From Methanococcus voltae (GTDB lineage Archaea > AGJL01 > Methanococci > Methanococcales > Methanococcaceae): a stretch of 64,000 bases of DNA. Below, one piece after another: positions 27,876-38,254 of the stretch. Position numbers and translations under genes: made by a program. The DNA is taken from assembly GCF_024807655.1 (NCBI RefSeq), contig NZ_JANUCR010000004.1:1-64000 (forward strand). The letters run 5' to 3'. Each line of letters starts with the position of its first letter. Position 1 is the first letter of the stretch. The notes beneath the pieces were generated by a model. The model was not told where the DNA came from. It was given only the letters and a program-made list of their open reading frames with translations, and searched no databases.

Positions 27876-29384
27876 TTATTTTTTGACAATTGATACAATT
27901 TCCTCAATATCAATTATCTTCAGTCCAAATATCAGCAATACATACAATATCGAATAACTCGCTGAGCCTATTATTAATCGATATAAGTCGCTCATTGCGA
28001 AATTTGATAATATTACCACAGGTATTAAACTAAAAAGCCCTACAACCAATAATTTAAATGTTTCTTTATATTTAATTTGTAAATTCATATTCTTTTTAAT
28101 ATACCTACCCATAAGCATTTGAATTGCAAAATAACTAATCAAAGTAGTTATTGCAGCCCCTAAGCTTCCAAATTGTGGTATAAGTAATATATTTAGTATT
28201 ACGTTTACCATCGCCCCAAAATACAAAAATTTGGTAGCTATTTGCGGTTTTCCCACGCCTACTAATATATCTGAGCTTATAACATTCAAAGAGGAGAATA
28301 TTGCACTAATCATTAATATTCTGACAGCGTTGCTAACTGGTAAATAGCTGGAATTGAAGAATACATTTATAAATTCTGGGGTGTAGTAAATCAAACAAAT
28401 AATCAACGGCAAAGTTAAGGCCATCATATATTTGAATATATTTGTAATTCCATAGTTTAATTCTTTTACTTTCCCAAGTGTCCACAATTCTGATACTAAT
28501 GGTAATAATACAATAGATATAGCTCCAACTCCTACATTAAGCAAGGTAATAGTTGGTGTTGCAACATTACGGTATTCTGCAACTGCAATTAATCCTGTAA
28601 ATATTGTTAAAAATACCCCATCAATATAACTCATTAATACAGATGTAGAATTAGTTAAAGTAGCAGGTATGCCCTGTCTAAATATTTTAACAATTAAATC
28701 TTTGGATATTTTAGATTTTATTTTGAAATAATCCGGATAAACTTTTTTGAATACAATAAATCCATACATAATTACTGCAATAACTGGAACAATCGAATAA
28801 GCCAAAACTGGTACAAATGCGTTGTTTATTCCCAAAAATATTAATATCAAGGATATTGCAAATATGAAGCTTATTTTAAATGGCGTAATTGTTGCTAAAT
28901 ACTTCTGATTTTGGAATCCTCTCAATATATTATATAATACTGCTAATATTCCCTCAAATATGAAATATACTACTACCATTATCATAAAAGCGTCCGAAGC
29001 AACTAACAAATGGTTCGTATATTGCCCAGCACTATTAAGATAATTATTAACAATATAGGGGCTTAAGGCCAATAGTATGGCAACCATTATTAATGTAAAG
29101 CTTATTTGAAATATAAATGAAAAATTTACCGACGATTTAATGGATTTATAATCCCCTTCTGCTTTAAATTTTGGTATATATCTCGTAAGTGCTACATCTA
29201 CACCCAAACCTCTAAAAACAGCTAATATACTAAGTAAATCTAATATGGCATAGAATAAACCTACTTCTGTTTTTGGCAAGTAGTTTGCATAGAGCATTCT
29301 TACCCCATAGCCAATAGGACCTGCCAATACCAGTAATAAAAAATTCCAACCAATTCCTCTAACTGCTTTTTGTTTATAACTCAA
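27876..29384 (-). CDS. Polysaccharide/lipid-linked glycan flippase (Wzx-like)
   Basis: A 502-aa protein with about 12-14 hydrophobic helices and the start GIGWNFLLLVLAGPIGYGVR typical of the MOP-superfamily polysaccharide exporters. Members flip lipid-linked oligosaccharides to the outer face. Here it could export the dolichol-linked glycan used for N-glycosylation of S-layer and archaellins. The start is TTG after GGGATATT. It is in the glycan island, upstream of the oxidoreductase/dehydrogenase pair on the same strand. The substrate is inferred only. Confidence 0.85.
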   Translation of the reverse strand: MSYKQKAVRGIGWNFLLLVLAGPIGYGVRMLYANYLPKTEVGLFYAILDLLSILAVFRGLGVDVALTRYIPKFKAEGDYKSIKSSVNFSFIFQISFTLIMVAILLALSPYIVNNYLNSAGQYTNHLLVASDAFMIMVVVYFIFEGILAVLYNILRGFQNQKYLATITPFKISFIFAISLILIFLGINNAFVPVLAYSIVPVIAVIMYGFIVFKKVYPDYFKIKSKISKDLIVKIFRQGIPATLTNSTSVLMSYIDGVFLTIFTGLIAVAEYRNVATPTITLLNVGVGAISIVLLPLVSELWTLGKVKELNYGITNIFKYMMALTLPLIICLIYYTPEFINVFFNSSYLPVSNAVRILMISAIFSSLNVISSDILVGVGKPQIATKFLYFGAMVNVILNILLIPQFGSLGAAITTLISYFAIQMLMGRYIKKNMNLQIKYKETFKLLVVGLFSLIPVVILSNFAMSDLYRLIIGSASYSILYVLLIFGLKIIDIEEIVSIVKK

Positions 29385-29642
29385 AATATCCCTTAAATTA
29401 TTTTATAAATTTATAATGTGTTTAATCCTTTTTAATTTATGATATTTACGGATTTTAATGAATATAGTCTATAATTTGATAATTTCTAATATATTAAACA
29501 TGCTATTTAAAATAACCTAAATAAAAATAGAATAAAAATAGAATAAAAATAGAATGATAATCTAAGAAGAATTATAAAAATATTAAAAGAATAAATGAAT
29601 AAGAGAATAAAAGAATAAAAGAATAAAAGAATAATTAAAATA

Positions 29643-32279
29643 TTAGAAAAAATTATCCAATGTTTTTTGAATTTTTTTAGGTTTACCCTCGGTTTTATCT
29701 GAAGACGTTGATTTTAGTTTATCGGCATCTACTATCGATAAATCGCCATATGGAATTTTTAACTCATCAAATACTTTATAGCCTATTTTACCAATAGTTT
29801 TAATTACAAACTCTCGGTTAGTTCCTATATCGGCAACTGTCTTTATATTGGCATCATATAGTTTTCTTGCCCTTACTCTACCAAGATTTTTAACTCCAAG
29901 CAATTCTACTAAGTCAGATTTTGCCCCGTATTCAATACGCAACTGTAAATCTTCAATAATCCGTTTAATAAAAGTTTTTAAACCTTTAACGCTATCGTAT
30001 TCTTCAAAAGCTCCGGATAGTTCCAAAGCCCTAAATATTTCACGAGTGGCGTGAGCAATCCATTTTACTTGCTCAATTTTGTAATTTAAAATACCTGCCT
30101 CTACACCGTATTTTTCGTGAATTTCAAGCTCGGAAGCTTCGTTTATCCAGTCTTTAATCATTTTAGATGTTTTATAGGCGCAAATATTGTCATAGTCCTC
30201 ATATTCGTATATTTTAAGCGATATCATTTCTTCGACTAAATCATCATATTCATATTTATTTACTCGCAATGAAGGTCTTAATTCAGTAGATTTACAAATC
30301 ATATATATAATTCTTTGTTCAATATCACCAATATTTTCAGTATTTTGATTAATTTCAAATTTATTATTAATTTTCATCTCAAAAATTGATTTAATACCCT
30401 TAGAAATGTATTTGGCACTCAATGGGTCTATATATTGCTGTGCTGTAGCATTACCTAATTTTGTAGACTTAAATGTGGTACTTGCATCTTCTATAAGTTC
30501 ATATTCTTCGTAATTGAATTTTTTTCCATTCTTACCTTTATTATTTTTATTATTATTTTTATCGTTCTTATTATTCTTATTATTCTTATTTTTACCAGTC
30601 ATCAAATTTCCATTTTCATCAAATGAAATACTGTTTATTTTGAATTCATCATTTTTATCGTCCAAATTTAATTCAATTTTAGAGCCTTTATTTTCAATTT
30701 TTTGAGGAAAGTCTTCTTTTTTATCAAAATTATCAAAATTATCTGAATCGTCAAAATCAAAGTTATACTCAATAAATCCATTTTCCATTAAAAATATGAC
30801 TTCATCCCTTATATCTTCCACAATTTTCTCGTAATCGCCATATTGGACAGCATAAAACGTGTTTTTCATAAACTGTTTTAATTCTCCGAAAGAAGAAATT
30901 TCCCCCGAAAAGATGCTCCCGAGAATAAATATACGAAGTGTCTTTTTATTAGATATGTTAGAATATATCTCTTCGGGTTTTCCACGCAACATATAAAGGT
31001 TATCTCCGACTTCTGAAGATTTTTTAACTACAATAATCCCCTCACCATATGGGTCAAGGCCAGGACGTCCAGCACGACCTATACACTGTTGTATTTCCAT
31101 ATTGGGAATGTTTGAAAACCCTTTTCCATCAAAACGCTTAGTGTCCCTAATTATTGCACGTCTACAAGGTAAGTTTAACCCTGCGGATAGGGTTGGAGTA
31201 CAGCATATAACCTTTATAATTCTTTTTCTGAACCCTTCTTCAACCAATTTACGCTGTTTCATTGCTAAACCAGCGTGGTGGAAAGCTACACCTTTTTTAA
31301 TACATTCAGAAAGCTGTTCGCAAGTTTTAGAAGGTTTTTCAAGAACATTTAAAATTTCAGAACTAAGGTTATTTAATTCCCCCTGTTCGTCGTTTGTTAA
31401 ATATTTTGCGAGGTCGTTCTTTTTGGCTTCTGAAACTGCATTCCGTTTTGAACTACAAAATACTAAGCAAGAACCACTATTTTTTACACAATCCACTATT
31501 AAATTGGATATTTCACTTTTGGAGCTTCCAAAATTTTTTAATGGTTTGATTTGTTTATTTTCCCCATTTTCGCCGTTAACTACCTTGTAATCTTCAATGG
31601 TATAGTAATTAACCTTATTTTCATCGGGGTGGTAAAGTCCTTTTTTAAGTTCCACAGGTCTCCAAGTATCTACTACGAGTTTCGCATCAAGCCAGTTGGC
31701 AAGCTCTTCAGAATTACCAATGGTTGCAGATAACCCGATTATTTGGATGGGCAACATTTTTAATTTTGTTAAAACTATTTCTAAAGTTCCACCACGTTCT
31801 TTATCTCCCAATAGGTGTATTTCATCAATTATAACAACTGAAACGTCATTTAACCAAGTTGTATTTTTTTTCCGCATAAGACTATCAAGTTTTTCAGACG
31901 TCATAATTATGATGTCATATCTTGATAAATTTTCCTTACTATCATAATCACCAATTGATATGCCAATTTTTAAGCCAAATTTGTTATATTTTTCCCTAAA
32001 TTCGTCAAATTTTTCCGTAGCGAGAGCTTTTAATGGAACTATAAAGAGTGCCTTTTTACCACTCGGTATATACCCTAACTCATTTTTAGGGCTATTTTCT
32101 AAAACGTGATTTATAAATGCCATTTCCCCAATTAGGGTTTTTCCGGACGCCGTAGGTATGCTAATTATAAAATTTTTGTCTTTTTCGAGGATTCCTTCAG
32201 TTAATACCTTTTTTTGAGGGGGTCGAAGGCTTTTTATCCCGTTTTTTGATAAAACATTCATTAAATATTTTTCATTCAC
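29643..32279 (-). CDS. hel308: DNA helicase Hel308 with Asn/Lys insertion and C-terminal PIP box
   Basis: Hel308 is a superfamily 2 3'-5' helicase acting on stalled or broken replication forks. Visible motifs: Walker A TASGKT near residue 43, DEIH near residue 153, and QQCIGRAGRPG near residue 395. Winged-helix and ratchet domains follow, then a helix-hairpin-helix end (LGVKNLGRVRARKL). An insertion rich in Asn/Asp/Lys spans about residues 500-585 and raises the length to 878 aa, against roughly 700-750 usually. The protein ends QKTLDNFF, a consensus PCNA-interacting peptide. The start is GTG. It interrupts the glycan island. Confidence 0.93.
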   Translation of the reverse strand: MNEKYLMNVLSKNGIKSLRPPQKKVLTEGILEKDKNFIISIPTASGKTLIGEMAFINHVLENSPKNELGYIPSGKKALFIVPLKALATEKFDEFREKYNKFGLKIGISIGDYDSKENLSRYDIIIMTSEKLDSLMRKKNTTWLNDVSVVIIDEIHLLGDKERGGTLEIVLTKLKMLPIQIIGLSATIGNSEELANWLDAKLVVDTWRPVELKKGLYHPDENKVNYYTIEDYKVVNGENGENKQIKPLKNFGSSKSEISNLIVDCVKNSGSCLVFCSSKRNAVSEAKKNDLAKYLTNDEQGELNNLSSEILNVLEKPSKTCEQLSECIKKGVAFHHAGLAMKQRKLVEEGFRKRIIKVICCTPTLSAGLNLPCRRAIIRDTKRFDGKGFSNIPNMEIQQCIGRAGRPGLDPYGEGIIVVKKSSEVGDNLYMLRGKPEEIYSNISNKKTLRIFILGSIFSGEISSFGELKQFMKNTFYAVQYGDYEKIVEDIRDEVIFLMENGFIEYNFDFDDSDNFDNFDKKEDFPQKIENKGSKIELNLDDKNDEFKINSISFDENGNLMTGKNKNNKNNKNDKNNNKNNKGKNGKKFNYEEYELIEDASTTFKSTKLGNATAQQYIDPLSAKYISKGIKSIFEMKINNKFEINQNTENIGDIEQRIIYMICKSTELRPSLRVNKYEYDDLVEEMISLKIYEYEDYDNICAYKTSKMIKDWINEASELEIHEKYGVEAGILNYKIEQVKWIAHATREIFRALELSGAFEEYDSVKGLKTFIKRIIEDLQLRIEYGAKSDLVELLGVKNLGRVRARKLYDANIKTVADIGTNREFVIKTIGKIGYKVFDELKIPYGDLSIVDADKLKSTSSDKTEGKPKKIQKTLDNFF

Positions 32280-32543
32280 ATTATCATTTCCAATTGCTAA
32301 AATTATATCTTTCTTAATTATATTGATATCTTTACTTAAATAAATGATGATTTAAAAAATTGAAACCTTAAGGCTGAAATCAGATATTTGAATTTATAAT
32401 TAAATTTAAAACAATACTTATTAATATTTTAATAATATATTTAATAAATAATCAAAAAATATCGTACTAAACTACTATGAATAGATGGAATACTACAAAT
32501 ATATATTAAAAATTATTTTATGAGATTTATAAGGATTGAAATT

Positions 32544-33680
32544 ATGAAAATAGTAATGACTGCAACAAATCCTGTAACGAACGACCCGAGAATAATAAAA
32601 GAAGCAAAAGCCCTCAACGAGGCAGGACACAATATAACAATTGTTGCGTGGGATAGGGATTGTAAAAATCCGTCTGAAACTACAAAAGAAGGTATAGAAA
32701 TTATAAGAATTCCAGTTAAGGCATCTTATGGTAGTATGAAAGATTTTATAAAAAATTTGCCGTTATTTTACAAAAAAGCTTACAAAATATTAAAAAAATT
32801 AGATTTTGATGCAATACATACTCACGATTTTGATACTGCTTTTTTAGGATATGTTATAAAAAAACAAGGTAAAAAAAATACTAACAAAACTAACCCGATA
32901 AAATGGGTATATGACATTCACGACTTATATGAGAGTTTTATTGAAAAAAATAACCCAAATTTGGCGAAATTAATTTCCAAAATGGACGTAATATTAATGA
33001 AAAACGCAGACGATTTAATCGTTGTAAATGAAAAATTTATCAATTTAATCGACGAAAGAATAAATGATAAAAAAGTATTGGGTAAAATAAAAATTGTTAG
33101 AAATACAATAAATCCACCAAAAATTACCTTAAAATCACCCGCCGATAAGCCTGACTTTATGGTATTTTACGGAGGGGTTTTATCTAAAACTCGTTATATT
33201 ATGGAAATGATTAATATTTGCGAAGAATTAGATATTAAAATGACTATTGCGGGTATGGGCGTTTTGGAAAATGAAATAATCGCTCATTCTAAAGAAAGTA
33301 AAAACATAAGATTTTTAGGAAAATTACCTCACGATAAACTTTTAGATGAAATGAACAATTACAGTTTAAATTTTGCAATTTACGACCCAGTTATACGTAA
33401 TAATCAACTCGCAACTCCAAATAAGTTGTTTGAGTCGATGTGTATGGGCATACCTATTATTGTTACCAAAGGCAGTGTAATGGGTGACATTGTGGAAAAA
33501 AATAACTGTGGTTTAACTGTAGATTTTGATGAAAAGTCTGTAAAAGAAGCAATTTTAAAATTAAAATCTGATAAGGAATTTTTTAATACGTTGTCGAAAA
33601 ATGCAGTGGACGCTTATCCAAATTACGTATGGGATAAACAGGTTGAAGAATTAAAGAAAATTTATAATACTAAATTTTAA
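32544..33680 (+). CDS. Glycosyltransferase family 4-like protein
   Basis: A 378-aa GT-B glycosyltransferase. The N-terminal domain begins MKIVMTATNPVTNDPRI, a common start for archaeal GT4 enzymes; the C-terminal domain has MVFYGGVLSKTRYI, LGKLPHDKL and NKLFESMCMGIPIIV with the E-x7-E-like donor site. It would add one sugar to a lipid-linked glycan at the inner membrane face. The ORF is open from an ATG at 32520, but AAGGATTG lies before the ATG at 32544, which also gives the conserved start. It is followed by wecB. Donor and acceptor are unknown. Confidence 0.85.
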   Translation: MKIVMTATNPVTNDPRIIKEAKALNEAGHNITIVAWDRDCKNPSETTKEGIEIIRIPVKASYGSMKDFIKNLPLFYKKAYKILKKLDFDAIHTHDFDTAFLGYVIKKQGKKNTNKTNPIKWVYDIHDLYESFIEKNNPNLAKLISKMDVILMKNADDLIVVNEKFINLIDERINDKKVLGKIKIVRNTINPPKITLKSPADKPDFMVFYGGVLSKTRYIMEMINICEELDIKMTIAGMGVLENEIIAHSKESKNIRFLGKLPHDKLLDEMNNYSLNFAIYDPVIRNNQLATPNKLFESMCMGIPIIVTKGSVMGDIVEKNNCGLTVDFDEKSVKEAILKLKSDKEFFNTLSKNAVDAYPNYVWDKQVEELKKIYNTKF

Positions 33681-33758
33681 TAATATCAACATTATCTATA
33701 ATTTTAATAATATCTATAATTTTAATAATGTTTAAAAATCATAAATATCGGTGAAATT

Positions 33759-34844
33759 ATGAAAATTTTGACAGTAGTCGGTGCAAGACCTCAATTTATT
33801 AAGTTAGCCCCCGTTTCAAAAGAATTAAGAAAAAATCACGATGAAATACTTGTGGATACTGGTCAACATTATGATTATGAAATGAATAAGATATTTTTCG
33901 AACAGCTAAATATCCCAAAACCAGATTACTATTTGGGCGTAGGTTCTGGTAATCACGGGCATCAAACCGGGGAAATGCTTAAAAAAATAGAAGACGTGTT
34001 ATTAAATGAAAAACCAGACCTTTTAATCGTTTATGGAGATACAAACTCAACGCTTGCAGGAGCTTTGGCAGCTTCAAAATTACATATAAAAGTAGCCCAC
34101 ATTGAGGCAGGATTAAGAAGTTTTGACAGGAGAATGCCTGAAGAATTGAATAGAATAACAACGGACCATTTAAGCGATTTATTGTTTGTACCTACTAAAA
34201 CAGGCGTAGACAACTTAAAAGTAGAAGGAGTTTCTAAGGGTGTTTATTTAACTGGCGATGTAATGTACGATGCAGTATTAAATAATTTAGAAATAGCTGA
34301 AAATAAAATCGGTGTTTCAAAATTATTTGATGATTTGGGTTTAAAAAATCACGAATGTAAACAGTATATGCTTGCAACTATTCACCGAGCTGAAAATACG
34401 AACGATAAAGAAAAATTAACCAATATATTTGAAGCAATGATGGAATCAAATGAGAATATCGTTCTTCCACTTCACCCAAGAACGGAAAAATATTTAAAAG
34501 AATATGGGCTCTATGATAAAGTACAAAAATCTAATATAACGATAATTAAACCAGTTGGATATCTTGAAATGCTATTATTGGAGAAATACGCTAAAAAAAT
34601 ACTCACCGATAGCGGAGGGGTTCAGAAAGAAGCTTATTTCGTAGACGTGCCTTGCATAACACTCCGTGAGAATACTGAATGGATTGAAACACTTGAAGAC
34701 GGTTATAACGTGTTAGTTGGTTCAAATAAGGATGAAATATTGAAGAATATAAAAGAATTTGAAATTAACAAGAATTCTAAAACAAATAGATTTGGAGATG
34801 GAAATGCTTCAAAAGTCATTGCAGAAATTATTTCAAGATATTAA
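33759..34844 (+). CDS. wecB: UDP-N-acetylglucosamine 2-epimerase
   Basis: WecB interconverts UDP-GlcNAc and UDP-ManNAc. The 361-aa sequence begins KILTVVGARPQFIKLAPVS, with DTGQHYD near residue 37, VYGDTNSTLAGALAA near residue 91, HIEAGLRS near residue 112, the ATIHRAENT segment near residue 206 and TDSGGVQKEAY near residue 285. All are hallmarks of hydrolysing/non-hydrolysing 2-epimerases; the non-hydrolysing type fits best. GGTGAAATT precedes the ATG. With the dehydrogenase at 25233 it could supply UDP-ManNAcA. A WbpI-type role on UDP-GlcNAc(3NAc)A is the alternative. Confidence 0.92.
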   Translation: MKILTVVGARPQFIKLAPVSKELRKNHDEILVDTGQHYDYEMNKIFFEQLNIPKPDYYLGVGSGNHGHQTGEMLKKIEDVLLNEKPDLLIVYGDTNSTLAGALAASKLHIKVAHIEAGLRSFDRRMPEELNRITTDHLSDLLFVPTKTGVDNLKVEGVSKGVYLTGDVMYDAVLNNLEIAENKIGVSKLFDDLGLKNHECKQYMLATIHRAENTNDKEKLTNIFEAMMESNENIVLPLHPRTEKYLKEYGLYDKVQKSNITIIKPVGYLEMLLLEKYAKKILTDSGGVQKEAYFVDVPCITLRENTEWIETLEDGYNVLVGSNKDEILKNIKEFEINKNSKTNRFGDGNASKVIAEIISRY

Positions 34845-34950
34845 TTTATTGTTTAATTTATAAAAGTACTATAATGTTATTAATATATTTATATTATTAA
34901 ATATATTATACTATACTATACTATTATAATTTTATAATTGAATACTTTTT

Positions 34951-34980
34951 ATAACTTTTATAACTTTTATAACTTTTATA
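34951..34980. repeat. 9-bp tandem repeat
   Basis: The unit ataactttt is repeated three times, just upstream of the C5-epimerase-like gene. No function is evident. Confidence 0.7.
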
Positions 34981-35012
34981 AATTTTTTAAAACTAAAATG
35001 TGAGTGAATAAT

Positions 35013-36005
35013 ATGATAGGACCTTTTCCAAAAATAGTTCCCGAATTAGATTACACAAGTGATAATTTAATCGACGTTTACCATAATTCTTTAAAAAAGA
35101 AGGTAGTTTCAAGATTATTCCATAGTTTAATCATTGGTGATGACGGTAGTATATATATGCTAAGTCGAAAAACTGGTGAATTACACTATCAACATTTAGC
35201 AAATATGACTTTGGCATTGGTTTGTTATAACGATTATTTAAGAACCAACGATAAAAAATATTTGGAAGGTCTTTACAGGGAATTTAATAAATTAATGGAT
35301 TGTATAGAGATAAATGAAACTATTGACTCGGATAACAATGTTAAAAAAATAGCAGGCTGGAAATTGGGTTATGGCGTTCATTTAAAAGGTTATCCAGAGC
35401 CTAAAAGGTCATTTTCTGCATTATCATTAGGTAGGGCTTTAAATTTAATGATTAGGTATTATCAACTTAAACCATCTGAAGATGTGGAAAATTTAATCGA
35501 GTATGTGTTAAATAGCTTTGAAACACTTTCTGATGATGGCGGAGTCTTAAAAGAAGAAAAAAATACTGACGGAACGATAAATACTTGGTATTTGGAATAT
35601 TCTTACGGAAAAGACTCACCTGTAGTTTACAATGGCTTTTTAAGTGCTTTAATAGGACTTTATGAAACTTCTAAGTATGGTCCAGAAGCTATACGTGAAA
35701 AAGCGAAAGTTTTATTTGATAAGGGTTTTAATACCTTATTGAATAACATTGATAATATTGCGTACAATGGAAAACATTTACAATGGTTAAGGTACGATAA
35801 TAATCTTCTTTTCTTTGCAGATGGTGATTATGTAGATATTAAGTTAAAACAACTTAATTATTTATATGAAAAAACAAATAATCCAAAAATAAAAGAAACA
35901 ATTGAATTGTGGGAAAAAATTCGAAAAGATAATAAATTTAGAGCAAGTATATTTGAATGGGTAAATTACCTTTATAAAAAAGGTATAATAAATCTTAAAT
36001 CTTAA
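35013..36005 (+). CDS. D-glucuronyl C5-epimerase-like protein
   Basis: A 330-aa soluble protein that resembles the C-terminal catalytic domain of glucuronyl C5-epimerases (PF06662), an alpha/alpha barrel. Suggestive segments are GWKLGYGVHLKGYPEPKRSFSAL (partly quoted), EYSYGKDSPVVYNGF near residue 205 and repeated helical hairpins. In heparan and alginate-like systems such enzymes invert C5 of a uronate within a polymer. Members lacking a secretion signal also occur, and none is seen here. A GTG at 35004 is in frame; GTGAGTGA before the ATG at 35013 favours the latter. It sits between wecB and the WbpG-like gene. The substrate is unknown. Confidence 0.65.
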   Translation: MIGPFPKIVPELDYTSDNLIDVYHNSLKKKVVSRLFHSLIIGDDGSIYMLSRKTGELHYQHLANMTLALVCYNDYLRTNDKKYLEGLYREFNKLMDCIEINETIDSDNNVKKIAGWKLGYGVHLKGYPEPKRSFSALSLGRALNLMIRYYQLKPSEDVENLIEYVLNSFETLSDDGGVLKEEKNTDGTINTWYLEYSYGKDSPVVYNGFLSALIGLYETSKYGPEAIREKAKVLFDKGFNTLLNNIDNIAYNGKHLQWLRYDNNLLFFADGDYVDIKLKQLNYLYEKTNNPKIKETIELWEKIRKDNKFRASIFEWVNYLYKKGIINLKS

Positions 36006-36050
36006 ACTTTAAACCTTAATTTAGATAATAACTGATGTGGAGATTAAATT

Positions 36051-37196
36051 ATGAATAATGAATATAGAATTTGTAAAAGGTGTGTGATGGATACCACTGA
36101 CGAAAATATCACATTTGACGAAAATGGGTATTGTAATCATTGTACAAAAGTTTTAAAAAACCTGAATAGCTATCCGTTTAATTTAAATGACCAAGAAAAA
36201 GAAACTGAATTAAAAAAACTCGTGGATAAAATAAAAGCAGACGGAAAAGGTAAAAAATACGACTGTATTATTGGCGTAAGTGGTGGTGCAGATAGTACTT
36301 ATGTGGCTTATCTCGTAAAAAAATTAGGGTTAAGACCATTAGCTGTACACGTAGATAACGGCTGGAATTCCGATTTATCTGTTAAAAACATTGAAAATAC
36401 ATTAAATAAATTGGGCATTGAATTATACACACACGTTTTAGATTGGGACGAATTTAGGGACTTGCAATTATCTTATATAAAGTCATCAACGCCAGATTTG
36501 GAAGTACCAACTGACCACGCCATATATGCAGTAATGTTTAAGATAGCCTCAAAGAACAACATTAAATATATATTAAGTGGTTATAATTATAAAACCGAGT
36601 CTATTTTACCACCCACTTGGTCAAACGGTGGACACGATTGGAAATATATCAGTTATATCCAAAAAACTTTCGGTACACGGAAATTAAAGAATTATCCTCA
36701 TCGTTCATTAATTGATATCGGAATTCAAGAGTTCATATTAAAAATTAAGCGGATTAATATATTAGATTACGTAGATTACAATAAAAAAGATGCAACTGAA
36801 ATTGTAAGCACAGAATTAGGCTGGAAACCTTACCCTGTAAAGCACGGTGAGTCAGTTTATACAAAATTCATTCAATCATATATTTTACCGGTTAAATTCG
36901 GTTATGATAAGAGAAAATCGTATATGTCTGCGTTAATATGTTCAGGACAGCTTACAAGGGACGAAGCACTCGAAGAATTGAAAAAAGATATATACACGCC
37001 TCAGGAATTGAATGAAACAATTGAATATGTATGTGATAAATTAGAAATTACAAAAGATGATTTTGAAAAATATATGAAATTACCTAATAAAACGTACTTT
37101 GATTACCCCTCATACGATACAAATCCCATATTAGTTAAAATGAAGAAAGTATATCATAATTTAAACAATACTAAATACTTTAGATTAGATGAATAA
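36051..37196 (+). CDS. N-acetyl sugar amidotransferase (WbpG/PseA family)
   Basis: A 381-aa PP-loop ATPase that converts an acetamido group of a nucleotide sugar to acetamidino, using ammonia from a partner glutaminase. It has a zinc-type N-terminus (RCVMDTTD near residue 10, CNHC near residue 28), the PP-loop SGGADSTY near residue 77 and HVDNGWN near residue 104. HisH-like and HisF-like genes follow on the same strand, as in the Pseudomonas wbpG-hisH2-hisF2 set and, from memory, the AglXYZ set of M. maripaludis. This argues for an amidinated sugar in the surface glycan. Confidence 0.88.
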   Translation: MNNEYRICKRCVMDTTDENITFDENGYCNHCTKVLKNLNSYPFNLNDQEKETELKKLVDKIKADGKGKKYDCIIGVSGGADSTYVAYLVKKLGLRPLAVHVDNGWNSDLSVKNIENTLNKLGIELYTHVLDWDEFRDLQLSYIKSSTPDLEVPTDHAIYAVMFKIASKNNIKYILSGYNYKTESILPPTWSNGGHDWKYISYIQKTFGTRKLKNYPHRSLIDIGIQEFILKIKRINILDYVDYNKKDATEIVSTELGWKPYPVKHGESVYTKFIQSYILPVKFGYDKRKSYMSALICSGQLTRDEALEELKKDIYTPQELNETIEYVCDKLEITKDDFEKYMKLPNKTYFDYPSYDTNPILVKMKKVYHNLNNTKYFRLDE

Positions 37197-37434
37197 TTAC
37201 TTTTACATTATTTTTTAATCTTTTTAATCTTTTTAATCTTTTTAATATTTTTTTAAATACTAATATTCTATTTTTACCCCGAATCAACAAAATTTACTTT
37301 AGTATATTTTTTATAATAGTTTTGTTAAATAAGTTAATAGTTTTAATTTATCAAATAATCTATAAAATGCCATTAAAATAATAAATAATATGAAAGTAAT
37401 ATGAAATTATAGTGCCAAACAATCAAGTGAAATT

Positions 37435-38130
37435 ATGACCGAGATTAGTCAGACTGCCGAGTCAGAAAAGGATATTACAATCGTAAATTACGGGTTAGGA
37501 AATTTAAAATCCGTTGCAAACATTATAAAAAAAATGGGCGGAAATCCAACGATTTCATCGAGTAAAGAGGATATAAAAAATGCAAAAAAGCTTATACTAC
37601 CAGGAGTAGGTGCTTTTGACGAAGGAATGAATAATTTAGAAAAAATGGATTTAATAAATATTCTCGACGAAAAAGTGCTCGACGAAAAAGTGCTTACGTT
37701 GGGCATATGCTTGGGAATGCAGTTAATAACAAAAAGAAGTGATGAAGGTCAAAAGGAAGGTTTGGGTTGGATAGATGCAGAAACAGTATCTTTTTCAAAA
37801 GCTTTTAATGATAATAATACTAATAATACTAATAATACTAATAATAATAATAATAATAAAAATTTAAAAGTGCCACATATGGGTTGGAATTACGTAAACG
37901 TGGAGAAAGAAACACCCTTATATAACAATATGTATGAAAATCCCAGATTTTACTTTGTACACTCATACTATGTAAAATGTAATATTAAAGAGGATATATT
38001 AACTACTACAAGTTATGGGATTGATTTTACATCCTCAATAAATAAAAATAACCTTTATGCAACTCAATTTCACCCTGAAAAGAGTCATAAATTTGGTATG
38101 AGGTTAATGGAGAATTTTATAAATTTATAA
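37435..38130 (+). CDS. HisH-type glutaminase for glycan amidination
   Basis: A class I glutamine amidotransferase of the HisH family. It has the N-terminal VNYGLGNLKSV segment, the nucleophile elbow GICLGMQLI (Cys near residue 92), and HPEKS near the C-terminus for the catalytic His/Glu. It should make ammonia for the HisF-like partner (38255) and the WbpG-like amidotransferase (36051). An insertion of about 20 Asn/Thr residues (near residues 123-144) lies just before VPHMGWN, encoded by AAT/ACT triplets. Its context in the glycan island, away from his genes, argues against a role in histidine synthesis. Confidence 0.87.
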   Translation: MTEISQTAESEKDITIVNYGLGNLKSVANIIKKMGGNPTISSSKEDIKNAKKLILPGVGAFDEGMNNLEKMDLINILDEKVLDEKVLTLGICLGMQLITKRSDEGQKEGLGWIDAETVSFSKAFNDNNTNNTNNTNNNNNNKNLKVPHMGWNYVNVEKETPLYNNMYENPRFYFVHSYYVKCNIKEDILTTTSYGIDFTSSINKNNLYATQFHPEKSHKFGMRLMENFINL

Positions 38131-38254
38131 TATGAAAATACTACTAAAAAATAAAATAATAAGCTAATACTAAAATAATATTATAAAATATATTAAGCGA
38201 TATTGAAATCCAAAAATTTGATTCAAAACTCAAAATAACAACATTTGTGATAGT

